A DNA stretch of 16,411 nt from an uncultured bacterium (GTDB taxonomy: Bacteria; Bacillota; Clostridia; Christensenellales; QALW01): assembly GCA_905214315.1 (NCBI GenBank), contig CAJMLN010000043.1:1-16411 (forward strand). The letters are read 5' to 3'. Both the position numbers and the translations under genes were made by a program. The notes under the pieces are model-generated. The model was not told the DNA's origin and searched no databases. It saw only the letters and a program-made list of their open reading frames with translations. Below, one piece after another: positions 5,905 to 14,010 of the stretch; position 1 is the stretch's first letter; every line of letters begins with the position of its first letter.

Positions 5905-7227
5905 ATGATTAGAAAAGTATATAGTACGATAGAGCAATTTAAAGAACAAAATGAGAAAATAGGAAATGTTTTACCGTTTTCCGAGGATATCAATTCTCTT
6001 GCACAAAAAGCGGAGATTTTAGGCCATTGTATCTCCAACCGTCTGGTATGCCAGGCGATGGAAGGCTGCGACGGTACGGCCACGGGAGAACCGGGCGAGC
6101 TTACCCGGCGCAGGTATCTCCGTCTTGCCGCAGGCGGTGCGGGCATGATCTGGTTTGAGGCGACGGCCTGCTGTGAAGCGGCAAGAGCAAACCCCCGGCA
6201 GCTTTGGCTGCGGGAGGATAATATAGATGCGTTTAAAAGTCTGTTGGAGGAAATCCGGGAAACGGGATTGAGAGAAAACGGATATGCACCGGTTATTTTG
6301 ATGCAGGATACGCATTCGGGCCGCTACAGCAAGCCTCACGGCGTGCCGGAGCCGATTATTGCCTATAATAATCCGTTGTTTGAAAAAAACGGGGCGATTG
6401 ATTCTTCCCGGATTATTACGGACCGGGAATTGGACCAAGTGCGGGACATGCTGGTGCGTTCGGCAGCTTTGGCGGCAAAGGCCGGGTTTGACGGTGTGGA
6501 TATCAAGTGCTGTCACCGCTATTTGAACAGTGAGCTGCTTTCGGCCTTTACGCGGGAAAACAGCCGTTACGGCGGTAGCTTTGAAAACCGGACCCGGCTT
6601 TTGCGCGAGAGCATTGAGGGCGCACTGCAGTGTTGTCCGAAGGATTTTATCGTAAGCACCCGTTTAAACGCTTATGACGGCTTTGCCTATCCTTACGGAT
6701 GGGGCGTGAAAGAGGACGGCAGTTTAACGATAGATCTTACCGAGCCGAAAAAGCTGTTGAAAATCCTTGCGCAGATGGGGGTTAAGCTGGCCAATATCAC
6801 AATGGGCAACCCTTATGTGAATCCGCATGTGAACCGGCCTTTTGCCAGGGGCGGATATGAAGAGGCGGAACATCCTCTTGTGGGGGTGGCCAGGGTTTTA
6901 GAGGGGGTACGGGAGCTGCAGGCAGCGGTGCCGGAGCTGCCGCTGATTTCCTCGGCGCTTTCCTATTTAGGCGTGGCGGCGCCGTATGTGGCGGCGGCTT
7001 ATATAAAGGCAAACGGTTTTGCTTTTGCCGGTTTTGGGCGTATGATATTTGCCAACCCGGATTTTGCCAAGCAGATTCTTACCGAAGGCAAACTGGAGGC
7101 TTCTAAGTGCTGCATTGCCTGCTCTAAATGCACGGAGCTGATGCGTGGGGGAAGTACGCCGGGCTGTGTGATACGCGATAAAGTCTATACGGATTTGTAT
7201 AGGGAGTTTTTACAAAAAACAGAATGA
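5905..7227 (+). CDS. Old Yellow Enzyme-type NADH:flavin oxidoreductase with Fe-S cysteine motif
   Basis: A 440-residue FMN TIM-barrel enzyme of the Old Yellow Enzyme family, which typically reduces activated C=C bonds of enones or enoates. A ~45-residue lead precedes the first barrel strand (NRLVCQAMEGCDGT). Then come GGAGMIWFEAT, ILMQDTHSGRYSKPHG (strand 3), GFDGVDIKCCHRYLNSELLS (the catalytic His region) and YGGSFENRTRLLRE, the family hallmark. The C-terminus has C403-x2-C406-x2-C409-x11-C421, equivalent to the 4Fe-4S site of 2,4-dienoyl-CoA reductases but one residue tighter. The C-terminal FAD/NAD(P) domain of those ~640-residue enzymes is absent, so electrons must come from NAD(P)H directly or from a partner. 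The ATG at 5905 has AGAGGTGA 10 nt upstream. It is the first gene of a tight four-gene operon. The substrate is unknown. Confidence 0.88.
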   Translation: MIRKVYSTIEQFKEQNEKIGNVLPFSEDINSLAQKAEILGHCISNRLVCQAMEGCDGTATGEPGELTRRRYLRLAAGGAGMIWFEATACCEAARANPRQLWLREDNIDAFKSLLEEIRETGLRENGYAPVILMQDTHSGRYSKPHGVPEPIIAYNNPLFEKNGAIDSSRIITDRELDQVRDMLVRSAALAAKAGFDGVDIKCCHRYLNSELLSAFTRENSRYGGSFENRTRLLRESIEGALQCCPKDFIVSTRLNAYDGFAYPYGWGVKEDGSLTIDLTEPKKLLKILAQMGVKLANITMGNPYVNPHVNRPFARGGYEEAEHPLVGVARVLEGVRELQAAVPELPLISSALSYLGVAAPYVAAAYIKANGFAFAGFGRMIFANPDFAKQILTEGKLEASKCCIACSKCTELMRGGSTPGCVIRDKVYTDLYREFLQKTE

Positions 7228-7240
7228 AAGAGGTGTTTTT

Positions 7241-9154
7241 ATGTTTCTATCATGGCTGAAGGAACATCGGATGGAGGAGTATGACTTTTCTGCGCCGCTG
7301 CTGCCGGCGGCTTGCGAACGCGCGGTTTGGCAGGCAGTTTATGACCCGGAGCTTATAAAAAGTGCCGAACAGTATCTTGCTTTTGAATGGCCCGTTATCA
7401 AAGCTACGGATTTTATGGCGTTTAAGAGCGAGGGCGATCGGCTTAAGCAGGAAAACCCGCATTTTCTGCGCCGGCAGGCGTTGGGCCTTCTGGTGATGGC
7501 GGAAACGTTGGAATATAAAGGCCGGTTTTTGCCTGACATTGTAAACGGACTGTTTGCCGTCTGTGAGGAAACCTATTGGGGGCTTTCGGCACACTGGCCG
7601 ACGGATACGCCGGGGAATATTCCCGACGCACAGGAGCCGTATATTGATTTATTCGCCGCAGAAACGGCCGCGACGCTGGCCTGGGTGGAGTATATGCTCT
7701 ATGATGCATTGCGGGATTTTTGCCCGGAAATCGTGGCGCGCATTGAATATGAACTGGAGCGGCGCACGATAAAACCCTATCTTTCGCACCGGGATTTCTG
7801 GTGGATGGGGTATCACCGCACGGGAATCAATAACTGGAATCCCTGGATTCTGTCGAATATCCTTTCTGTTTTTTTACTGGCGGAAAAAAAGCGGTATCGT
7901 CTGGAGGCGGCGCTGGAGAAAATGTTTTTGGAAATTCAGTATTTTTATGATTCCTATGCGCCGGACGGCGGCTGTGACGAAGGGGCCAGCTACTGGACGG
8001 TGGCCGGCGCTTCTTTGTTTGAATTTATTGATCAGCTCTATACCGCGACCGGCGGAAAAATAAACTTTTTTACCGATGAAAAAATTCGGAACATGGGGCG
8101 GTTTGCATATCACGTCTATATCGGTAACGGATATTTTGTCAACTATGCCGATGGTCCGTCAAGGATAGCGCCGACGACTTTTCCGGTCATTTATCATTTT
8201 GGAAAGCGGATTGGCGATCAGAGGCTGATGGGTTTGGCAAGAGAGGTTTTGGGCGAAGGGATACAAGAGGAGAAATCAAGTCATAACGGCGCGCTGCAGC
8301 AGAGGGCGGAGGAATGTCTTTTAAAAAGCAAAGCGCGCAGAAACGTGACAGAAATTATGCCGGAAGCAAATAAAAGTTATCGGGACATCGGAGAAAAACT
8401 GCGCCGCGGGTTGTATGCCTGTTTGTATCGAAAAGCCGTGCTGAGCAGCCCGGATTTTGTGCCGGAGACGGAATGCATTCTGCCGGATCTTCAGGTGGCG
8501 GTTCTGCGCCGGGGGCAGTGGTTTGTTTCGGCCAAGGGGGGGCACAACGACGAGGGACATAATCATAACGATGTAGGTAATTTTATTGCATATTTTGATA
8601 AAAAGCCTGTGCTGATTGACGTGGGAGTAGGGGTGTATACGCGCAAAACGTTTTCGCCCCAGCGGTATGAAATATGGTCCATGCAGTCCTCGTGGCATAA
8701 TTGTCCGGAGGTAAACGGCACGGCACAGTGCGTGGGCAGACAGTATGCCGCGGGAGCGTTCAGTTTGCGGCAGGGGATGACGGAGACGGAATTTTCCGGC
8801 GCATACCCCCAAAGTGCGGGACTTACAGGCTTAACGCGTCGGATAACGCCGACGGAGGACGCCGTGGTGATAGAAGACGCCTATCAATTTAAGGAGGAGA
8901 AAAATCAGGTAACCGAGTATCTGCTTACGCCTCTGAAGGCAAAGATAGAAGACGGAATGTTTGTTCTGGCAGGCGGTTATACGGTAGAATTTTCAGGAGA
9001 CGAATCGCCGGAGCTTACCATAGAAGAGATGGATATCAGCGGCGACGCAAAATTTATAAACAGTTGGCGGACAGGTACGCTGTATCGATTGGCATTCCGT
9101 TTTTCGGCAGGAAAAACGGAACAAATAAAAATGGTTTTAAGGAGAAATTTATGA
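7241..9154 (+). CDS. heparinase II/III family protein, apparently cytoplasmic
   Basis: A 637-residue protein with the two-part heparinase II/III layout: an (alpha/alpha) toroid in the N-terminal ~370 residues and a beta-sheet domain after about 400. Family landmarks are GINNWNPW (N197-N198-W199-N200), GGCDEGASYW with Y251, and HNDEGHNHNDVGNF (435-448) followed by PVLIDVGVGVYT. In characterised heparinase II-type lyases a Tyr, His residues and an Asn around these motifs carry out beta-elimination of uronic-acid polysaccharides, giving unsaturated ends. There is no signal peptide, unlike most secreted or periplasmic relatives, so it would act on an imported oligomer or glycoside. The ATG at 7241 has AAAGAGGTG upstream, 13 bp after the previous stop. 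Its stop overlaps the next start (ATGA). The exact substrate and lyase activity are inferred from family only. Confidence 0.85.
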   Translation: MFLSWLKEHRMEEYDFSAPLLPAACERAVWQAVYDPELIKSAEQYLAFEWPVIKATDFMAFKSEGDRLKQENPHFLRRQALGLLVMAETLEYKGRFLPDIVNGLFAVCEETYWGLSAHWPTDTPGNIPDAQEPYIDLFAAETAATLAWVEYMLYDALRDFCPEIVARIEYELERRTIKPYLSHRDFWWMGYHRTGINNWNPWILSNILSVFLLAEKKRYRLEAALEKMFLEIQYFYDSYAPDGGCDEGASYWTVAGASLFEFIDQLYTATGGKINFFTDEKIRNMGRFAYHVYIGNGYFVNYADGPSRIAPTTFPVIYHFGKRIGDQRLMGLAREVLGEGIQEEKSSHNGALQQRAEECLLKSKARRNVTEIMPEANKSYRDIGEKLRRGLYACLYRKAVLSSPDFVPETECILPDLQVAVLRRGQWFVSAKGGHNDEGHNHNDVGNFIAYFDKKPVLIDVGVGVYTRKTFSPQRYEIWSMQSSWHNCPEVNGTAQCVGRQYAAGAFSLRQGMTETEFSGAYPQSAGLTGLTRRITPTEDAVVIEDAYQFKEEKNQVTEYLLTPLKAKIEDGMFVLAGGYTVEFSGDESPELTIEEMDISGDAKFINSWRTGTLYRLAFRFSAGKTEQIKMVLRRNL

Positions 9155-9903
9155 AGACAGCAATTATTACAGGCTGTGCGGGCGGAATCGGCGCGGCGGC
9201 GGTAAAAAAGTTTTTATCCTGCGGGTGGTTCGTCGTGGGAATGGATGTAGCGGAGGCCTCGGCCGCGCAGGCGGTTTTGGGCGAGCCGGAGAATTTTACC
9301 TATCTGCGGGGAGATTTAAGCAGCGCTGCCGATCGGGAGGCTTTGGTTGCTTTGGCCGAAAAGGACGGCCGGACGATTGACGCGCTTGTAAACGTGGCCG
9401 GAGTGGCCCCGAAGGTGCGCGCTGATATTTTGGAGATGACCGAGGAGAGCTATGATTGGGTGATGAATATCAACACCAAAGGTACGCTGTTTTTGACCCA
9501 GGCCGCGGCGAAAAAGATGATAGAAAACGCTCCCGAGAATGGTGTGCGCGGGTATATATGCAATATTTCTTCCATGTCGGCCTATACCAGCTCTACCAGC
9601 CGGGGTGAATATTGTATTTCCAAGGCCGGCGTTTCCATGGTTACCAAACTGTTTGCCGATAGGCTTGCCGAGTATGGCGTTATGGTCAATGAAATTCGTC
9701 CCGGCATTATTGCTACCGGCATGACGGAAAAAGTAAAGGCGAAATATGATGCGCTGATCGACGGCGGTCTGCTGCCGATTAAGCGCTGGGGACGTCCCGA
9801 GGATATTGCCGAGGCCGTGTATACGCTTTGTTCGGGCGCGCTGCCGTATGTTACGGGGCAGTCGGTAGATGTGGACGGCGGTTTCCATATTCAGCGGCTT
9901 TGA
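9151..9903 (+). CDS. classical short-chain dehydrogenase/reductase (SDR)
   Basis: A 250-residue NAD(P)-dependent oxidoreductase. The cofactor motif is TGCAGGIG (residues 8-15). NVAG stands in place of the usual NNAG. The catalytic Ser lies in the ICNISSMSAY strand, Y154-x3-K158 is in EYCISKAGV, and IRPGIIATGMT follows. The C-terminus TGQSVDVDGGF is typical of FabG/KduD-like SDRs. Annotation tools would probably say 3-oxoacyl-ACP reductase, but the setting argues for a sugar, keto-acid or natural-product alcohol. The ATG at 9151 is chosen because TAAGGAG (9138-9144) is 6 nt upstream and the ATG overlaps the previous stop; a longer open frame runs back into the lyase gene without a ribosome binding site. 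Production is probably coupled to the lyase. KduD, an SDR acting downstream of uronate lyases, is one precedent for this pairing. Confidence 0.9.
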   Translation: MKTAIITGCAGGIGAAAVKKFLSCGWFVVGMDVAEASAAQAVLGEPENFTYLRGDLSSAADREALVALAEKDGRTIDALVNVAGVAPKVRADILEMTEESYDWVMNINTKGTLFLTQAAAKKMIENAPENGVRGYICNISSMSAYTSSTSRGEYCISKAGVSMVTKLFADRLAEYGVMVNEIRPGIIATGMTEKVKAKYDALIDGGLLPIKRWGRPEDIAEAVYTLCSGALPYVTGQSVDVDGGFHIQRL

Positions 9904-9915
9904 TTGAGGTATTTT

Positions 9916-11838
9916 ATGGAAGATATAAAGATAATTCGTTTAAATACGGCGGTAGTCGGCTCCGGGGCGGCGGGATTTAATGCGGCCATCCGCTTGAAGC
10001 AGTTCGGCTGTGAAAGTGTAGCCATGATTACCGAGGGCATCAATGTGGGAACTAGCCGCAACACCGGTTCGGATAAGCAGACGTATTATAAACTGGGTTT
10101 AGCGGGCGACGCGCGGGATTCGGTAGCCGCTATGGCGGCGGATCTCTTTGCCGGCGGCTGTGTGGACGGCGACAACGCCCTAGCAGAGGCTGCGCTCTCC
10201 GCCCGCTCCTTTTTGAACCTGTGCGAGCTGGGCGTGCCGTTTCCTACCAACCGGTATGGCGAATATGTAGGATATAAAACAGATCACGATCCCTGTGCCC
10301 GGGCGACCTCGGTAGGTCCGCTTACTTCAAAGGAAATGACCGAAAAGCTGCAGCAGGAGGCAGAGCGCCGCGGAATTGCCGTCTATGACCGGCAGCTGGC
10401 GGTTTCCGTTATTAAGCATGAGGGGAAGGCCGCGGGGCTTTTAACGCTGGATTTAACCGCACAGGCGCCGCGCTTTACGCTTTTTAACTGCCGCAATATT
10501 ATTTTTGCTACCGGCGGTCCCGGCGGCATCTATCAGGACAGCGTATATCCTGTTTGTCATAACGGCGCAAACGGTGTTCTTTTTGAGGCCGGCGCCAGGG
10601 GGCAGAATTTGACCGAATGGCAGTACGGGCTGGCTTCGGTAAGTCCGCGCTGGAATGTTTCCGGCACGTATATGCAGGTGCTGCCGCGGTTTGTTTCGGT
10701 AGATGAAAACGGCTGCGAGCATGAATTTTTAAAAGAATATTTTACCGATGAGGCACAGTGCCTTTCCATGGTGTTTTTAAAGGGGTACCAGTGGCCGTTT
10801 GATTCCCGCAAGGTACTGGATGGCTCGTCGGTTATAGATCTTTTGGTTTACCGTGAGAGCGTAATGCGTTCCCGGCGCGTGTTTTTGGATTTTACAAAAA
10901 ATCCCTTCGGAAGAGACGCGCTGGATTATGAGGCACTCTCGGACGAGGCGAGAGAATATCTTCAAAATGCGGGCGCGTGCTTCGGCACGCCGATTGAGCG
11001 GTTAAAGCAAATGAATGAGCCGGCTATTGCGCTGTATGCCTCCAAGGGTGTGGATCTGTACCGTGAAAAGCTGGAGATCGCCCTTTGCGCGCAGCATAAT
11101 AACGGCGGCATTGCTGTGGACGCCTGGTGGCAGAGCAGTGTGGAGGGGCTGTTTGTCTGCGGGGAAGCGGCCGGCACGCACGGCATTTATCGTCCCGGCG
11201 GCTCGGCATTAAATGCCGGTCAGGCGGGATCTCTGCGGGCGGCGCAGTATGTTGCGGCAAAGCGGCAGGGCGAGCCTTTGGCAGATTTCGTTTTTCTTGA
11301 GGCAGCGGCGCCGTATGTGGAAAAACACAGACGTTTTTGTCAAAGCCTGATGGCGCACGAGGATACCGTACAGGCTTTGACGCAGAAAGCTAAAAAACGC
11401 ATGAGCGCGGCCGGCGGTGCGATTCGCCAGGAAAAGCTGCTGGAGGATGCGTATCAGGCGGCAAAAGAGGATTTGCAGCTGCTGGAGCAAAATACCGGTG
11501 CGGCAGGAGAGCGGCGTTTTATACGTGCGTATCGTCTGCGGGATATTTTGATCTGTCAGCGGATGTATCTTTTTGCCATGCTGGATTATGTCCGGCAGGG
11601 CAATAAAAGCAGGGGCTCTTCGCTGTACTATGATGCAGCCGGCAGCTTGCGCCGGGGCTTGGAGGAAAATTTCCGCTTTTGCTTGGATGACGGTCGTCAA
11701 AACGGTACGGTGCAGGAGGTTGCCTATTCGCCCGAAAATTGTGCGGCCGTATATAGAAGCGTGCGGCCCTTACCTAAAGGCGGCGGTTTTTTTGAAAATG
11801 TTTGGCGTACGTTCAGGGAAAATCAAAATATAGAATAA
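9916..11838 (+). CDS. FAD-dependent oxidoreductase, fumarate reductase/succinate dehydrogenase flavoprotein-like
   Basis: A 640-residue flavoprotein of the FAD-binding-2 family. Residues ~5-30 form the dinucleotide fold (VVGSGAAGFNAAIRL), ATGGPGGIY is the second FAD motif, and HNNGGIAVD with GLFVCGEAAGTHGIYRPGGS matches the HxxxGG and GExxxxGxxxxR blocks that hold FAD and the substrate His/Arg in fumarate reductase-like enzymes. The C-terminal ~150 residues are helical, as in FrdA/AprA. There is no Tat signal, heme-binding CxxCH or FMN-attachment motif, so it is a cytoplasmic enzyme needing an external electron donor. Start: ATG at 9916 with GAGG at 9906-9909; the TTG at 9904 right after the previous stop is less likely. 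It is the last gene of the operon. Relatives reduce or oxidise C-C bonds in many substrates, and the substrate here is unknown. Confidence 0.85.
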   Translation: MEDIKIIRLNTAVVGSGAAGFNAAIRLKQFGCESVAMITEGINVGTSRNTGSDKQTYYKLGLAGDARDSVAAMAADLFAGGCVDGDNALAEAALSARSFLNLCELGVPFPTNRYGEYVGYKTDHDPCARATSVGPLTSKEMTEKLQQEAERRGIAVYDRQLAVSVIKHEGKAAGLLTLDLTAQAPRFTLFNCRNIIFATGGPGGIYQDSVYPVCHNGANGVLFEAGARGQNLTEWQYGLASVSPRWNVSGTYMQVLPRFVSVDENGCEHEFLKEYFTDEAQCLSMVFLKGYQWPFDSRKVLDGSSVIDLLVYRESVMRSRRVFLDFTKNPFGRDALDYEALSDEAREYLQNAGACFGTPIERLKQMNEPAIALYASKGVDLYREKLEIALCAQHNNGGIAVDAWWQSSVEGLFVCGEAAGTHGIYRPGGSALNAGQAGSLRAAQYVAAKRQGEPLADFVFLEAAAPYVEKHRRFCQSLMAHEDTVQALTQKAKKRMSAAGGAIRQEKLLEDAYQAAKEDLQLLEQNTGAAGERRFIRAYRLRDILICQRMYLFAMLDYVRQGNKSRGSSLYYDAAGSLRRGLEENFRFCLDDGRQNGTVQEVAYSPENCAAVYRSVRPLPKGGGFFENVWRTFRENQNIE

Positions 11839-12000
11839 ACTCTTTGTAGGAGAGAAGCACTGGCGGCGGATTTTGCTTTTATTTATAGAGGGGTATAAGA
11901 GATAATAACAGAAGCAGTTGATTTTTTGTTTGAAATTTATTAAAAAAACGAGCAAAAGTTACGCAAAGCACGGGATAAGTCATAGCGTATATTTGATGGG
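11839..12000. other. intergenic spacer without a recognisable gene or terminator
   Basis: AT-rich DNA between the flavoprotein gene and the next promoter. I find no convincing hairpin, so read-through into the GHL6 gene is possible, and no start codon with a usable ribosome binding site. An AGGAGA at about 11849 is followed only by a very short frame from a CTG. Confidence 0.4.
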
Positions 12001-12028
12001 TTGAAAAAAGAGTAAAAGATATTATAAT
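12001..12028 (+). promoter_or_regulatory. sigma-A promoter of the GHL6 gene
   Basis: TTGAAA (12001-12006), a 16-bp spacer and a perfect TATAAT (12023-12028). Transcription would begin near 12035, about 23 nt before the ATG at 12058, with the ribosome binding site TGGAGG at 12047-12052. It gives this gene and its followers their own start, separate from the flavoenzyme operon. Confidence 0.65.
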
Positions 12029-12057
12029 AAATTAAATAATATTTTCTGGAGGTTTTT

Positions 12058-14010
12058 ATGAAGCTTCTTCCTACCCGGCAGGTGCATCTTGATTTTCATA
12101 CGTCGGAGCATATTCCGGCAGTGGCCGAAAATTTTCAAGCGGAGGAATTTGCGCAGACGATTTCCGATGCGCATATTTGTTCAGTAACCGTATTTGCCCG
12201 CTGCCATCATGGCTGGATGTATTATGATTCCGAAAAATTTCCCGAGCGTGTGCATCCAAACCTAAAAAATAAGAATTTACTGGTACAGCAGGTGCGGGCG
12301 CTGCATCAAAAAGGAATTAAGGCACCGGTGTATATTACCGTGCAGGCAGACTATTTTACCGCCCGGCGCCGGGCGGAATGGCTGATTCGGAACCGGGACG
12401 GCACGCATACCGGCGGCCCGTTTACCGAGCCGGGATTCTGGCAGCGCCTGTGCGTGAATACGGAATATCTTTCCTTTTTAAAGGCGCATACGGAGGAAAT
12501 TATAAAGCTTTTGGGAAGCGAATTGGACGGCCTGTTTTTTGATATTGTAGGTGTGGTTCCCTGCTGGTGTGAGCAATGCCGCCGAGAGATGCTTGAAAAG
12601 GGGATTGACATAGAGAATGAGATACAGGTTAGAGATTTTGCGCGATTTACAATGGCCCGCTTTAAAAAGCAAATGACGGCTTTTGTACATTCCTTTGACG
12701 CGGACCTTACCGTTTTTTATAACAGCGGTCATATCGGGCCGGACATCCGGGAGTGTGCCGATGCCTATACCCATTTTGAAATTGAAAGTCTGCCCAGCGG
12801 CTGGGGATACGGTGATTTTCCGGCTGTGGGAAAATACGCGCAGAAATACGGTAAAGACGTGCTGGGAATGACGGGGAAATTCCATAACACCTGGGGAGAT
12901 TTTCATTCTTTAAAAAATCAAGCGGCATTGGAGTTTGAGGTGTTTCGCGCGCTTTCCTATGGCTTTGGGATTTCCATTGGGGATCAATTGGAACCTAACG
13001 GGCGCTTAAATCCCGCTACCTATCAGCTGATCGGCAGCGTGTATGAGCAGGTAGAGCAGCGCGAGCCATGGGCCCGGGGAGGACGGCACCTTGCCGAGGC
13101 GGCGATTCTTAATGATGAAAATTGCTGCTATGCAGAGGATAAGTCCTGTTTGCTTTCGGCTGTTGCCCTGTTTGATGAGCTTGGAATCCAAACGGATGTC
13201 ATTGATACGGAAATGGATTTTTCTCCGTATCGTCTGCTGGTAATTACAGATAATGTGAAGGGCAGCAAAGCTCTTTCCCAAAAGCTGAATGAATTTGCCA
13301 AAAATGGGGGAAAGATTCTTTCCGCGGGCATGGGAGCGCTGTGCGAAGACGAATATCCCGCCTGTTACGGCGTGGCGTATTTGGGTAAAACCGCGCTGAC
13401 ACCTGATTTTATTGTACCGGAGGGTGAAATGGCCCGCGGGCTTTTTGAAGGCAATGAGTATGTAATGTATGACGGCTGTCATATAGAGCCTGTGGATGCG
13501 CAAATACTGATGAAGGGAACCAGTCCCTATTTTAACCGTACCGGCGAGCATTTTTGCTCGCATGCCTATACGCCTTCCAGAAAACAACGGGATCATGTGA
13601 CGGCGACGGTCAATCATAACAGCGTGATTGTATTTTCGCATCCGGTATTTACATATTACAGCCAGATGGCGCCGCTGTGGTGCAAGCGCATTGTTGCCAA
13701 TGCTGCATTGCGTTTACTGGAAACGCCTTTTATAGCGCATAACGGTCCCTCCGGACTGACGGTGAACCTTTTGGAATTTGAGAATATGTACTGCGTGCAT
13801 CTGCTCTCGTATGTTCCCGTACGCAAATGTAAAAATATCGATATTATTGAAGAGCGTACTGTGCTGTATGATGTGGAGCTTTCGTTCCATTTGCCAAAAC
13901 AGATAAAGAGTGCTACAATAGTACCCGAAAATATCTGTTTGGAAATAAAGGATAATAAGATTGTTGTGCCTAAGATAGACGGTTATACGATCATAAAGCT
14001 GGATGTATAG
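12058..14010 (+). CDS. putative glycoside hydrolase, GHL6-type TIM barrel with beta-galactosidase-like accessory domain
   Basis: A 650-residue protein matching what I recall of the hypothetical glycosyl hydrolase 6 family (GHL6, PF14871), often loosely annotated as alpha-L-fucosidase. The N-terminal barrel (about 1-340) opens RQVHLDFHTSEHIP and continues SVTVFARCHHGWMYY, APVYITVQADYF, LDGLFFDIVGVVPCWC and HFEIESLPSGWG. D162 after strand 4 and the acidic residues in HFEIES are plausible catalytic or substrate-binding positions. C169, C171 and C174 sit close together just after D162. The middle part (about 345-560) resembles a beta-galactosidase trimerisation/flavodoxin-like domain, and a beta-rich tail follows. 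There is no signal peptide, so it acts in the cytoplasm. Strong site TGGAGG, 5 nt spacing. It overlaps the radical SAM gene by 8 bp. Substrate unknown; the setting suggests removal of a sugar from an imported glycoside. Confidence 0.8.
   Translation: MKLLPTRQVHLDFHTSEHIPAVAENFQAEEFAQTISDAHICSVTVFARCHHGWMYYDSEKFPERVHPNLKNKNLLVQQVRALHQKGIKAPVYITVQADYFTARRRAEWLIRNRDGTHTGGPFTEPGFWQRLCVNTEYLSFLKAHTEEIIKLLGSELDGLFFDIVGVVPCWCEQCRREMLEKGIDIENEIQVRDFARFTMARFKKQMTAFVHSFDADLTVFYNSGHIGPDIRECADAYTHFEIESLPSGWGYGDFPAVGKYAQKYGKDVLGMTGKFHNTWGDFHSLKNQAALEFEVFRALSYGFGISIGDQLEPNGRLNPATYQLIGSVYEQVEQREPWARGGRHLAEAAILNDENCCYAEDKSCLLSAVALFDELGIQTDVIDTEMDFSPYRLLVITDNVKGSKALSQKLNEFAKNGGKILSAGMGALCEDEYPACYGVAYLGKTALTPDFIVPEGEMARGLFEGNEYVMYDGCHIEPVDAQILMKGTSPYFNRTGEHFCSHAYTPSRKQRDHVTATVNHNSVIVFSHPVFTYYSQMAPLWCKRIVANAALRLLETPFIAHNGPSGLTVNLLEFENMYCVHLLSYVPVRKCKNIDIIEERTVLYDVELSFHLPKQIKSATIVPENICLEIKDNKIVVPKIDGYTIIKLDV

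Noticed and set aside
6019..6516. Long minus-strand frames opposite the OYE gene, also at 8321-8812 and 11209-11700 opposite the lyase and flavoprotein genes.
   Set aside because: All are nested in strongly supported genes and have random-looking, basic translations.
9316..9888. A 190-codon minus-strand frame opposite the SDR gene.
   Set aside because: It mirrors the SDR codons, shows no domain and has no ribosome binding site; it is a shadow frame.
11849..11900. A ribosome-binding-like AGGAGA followed by a short CTG-started frame.
   Set aside because: The frame is only about a dozen codons, uses CTG, and has no recognisable product.
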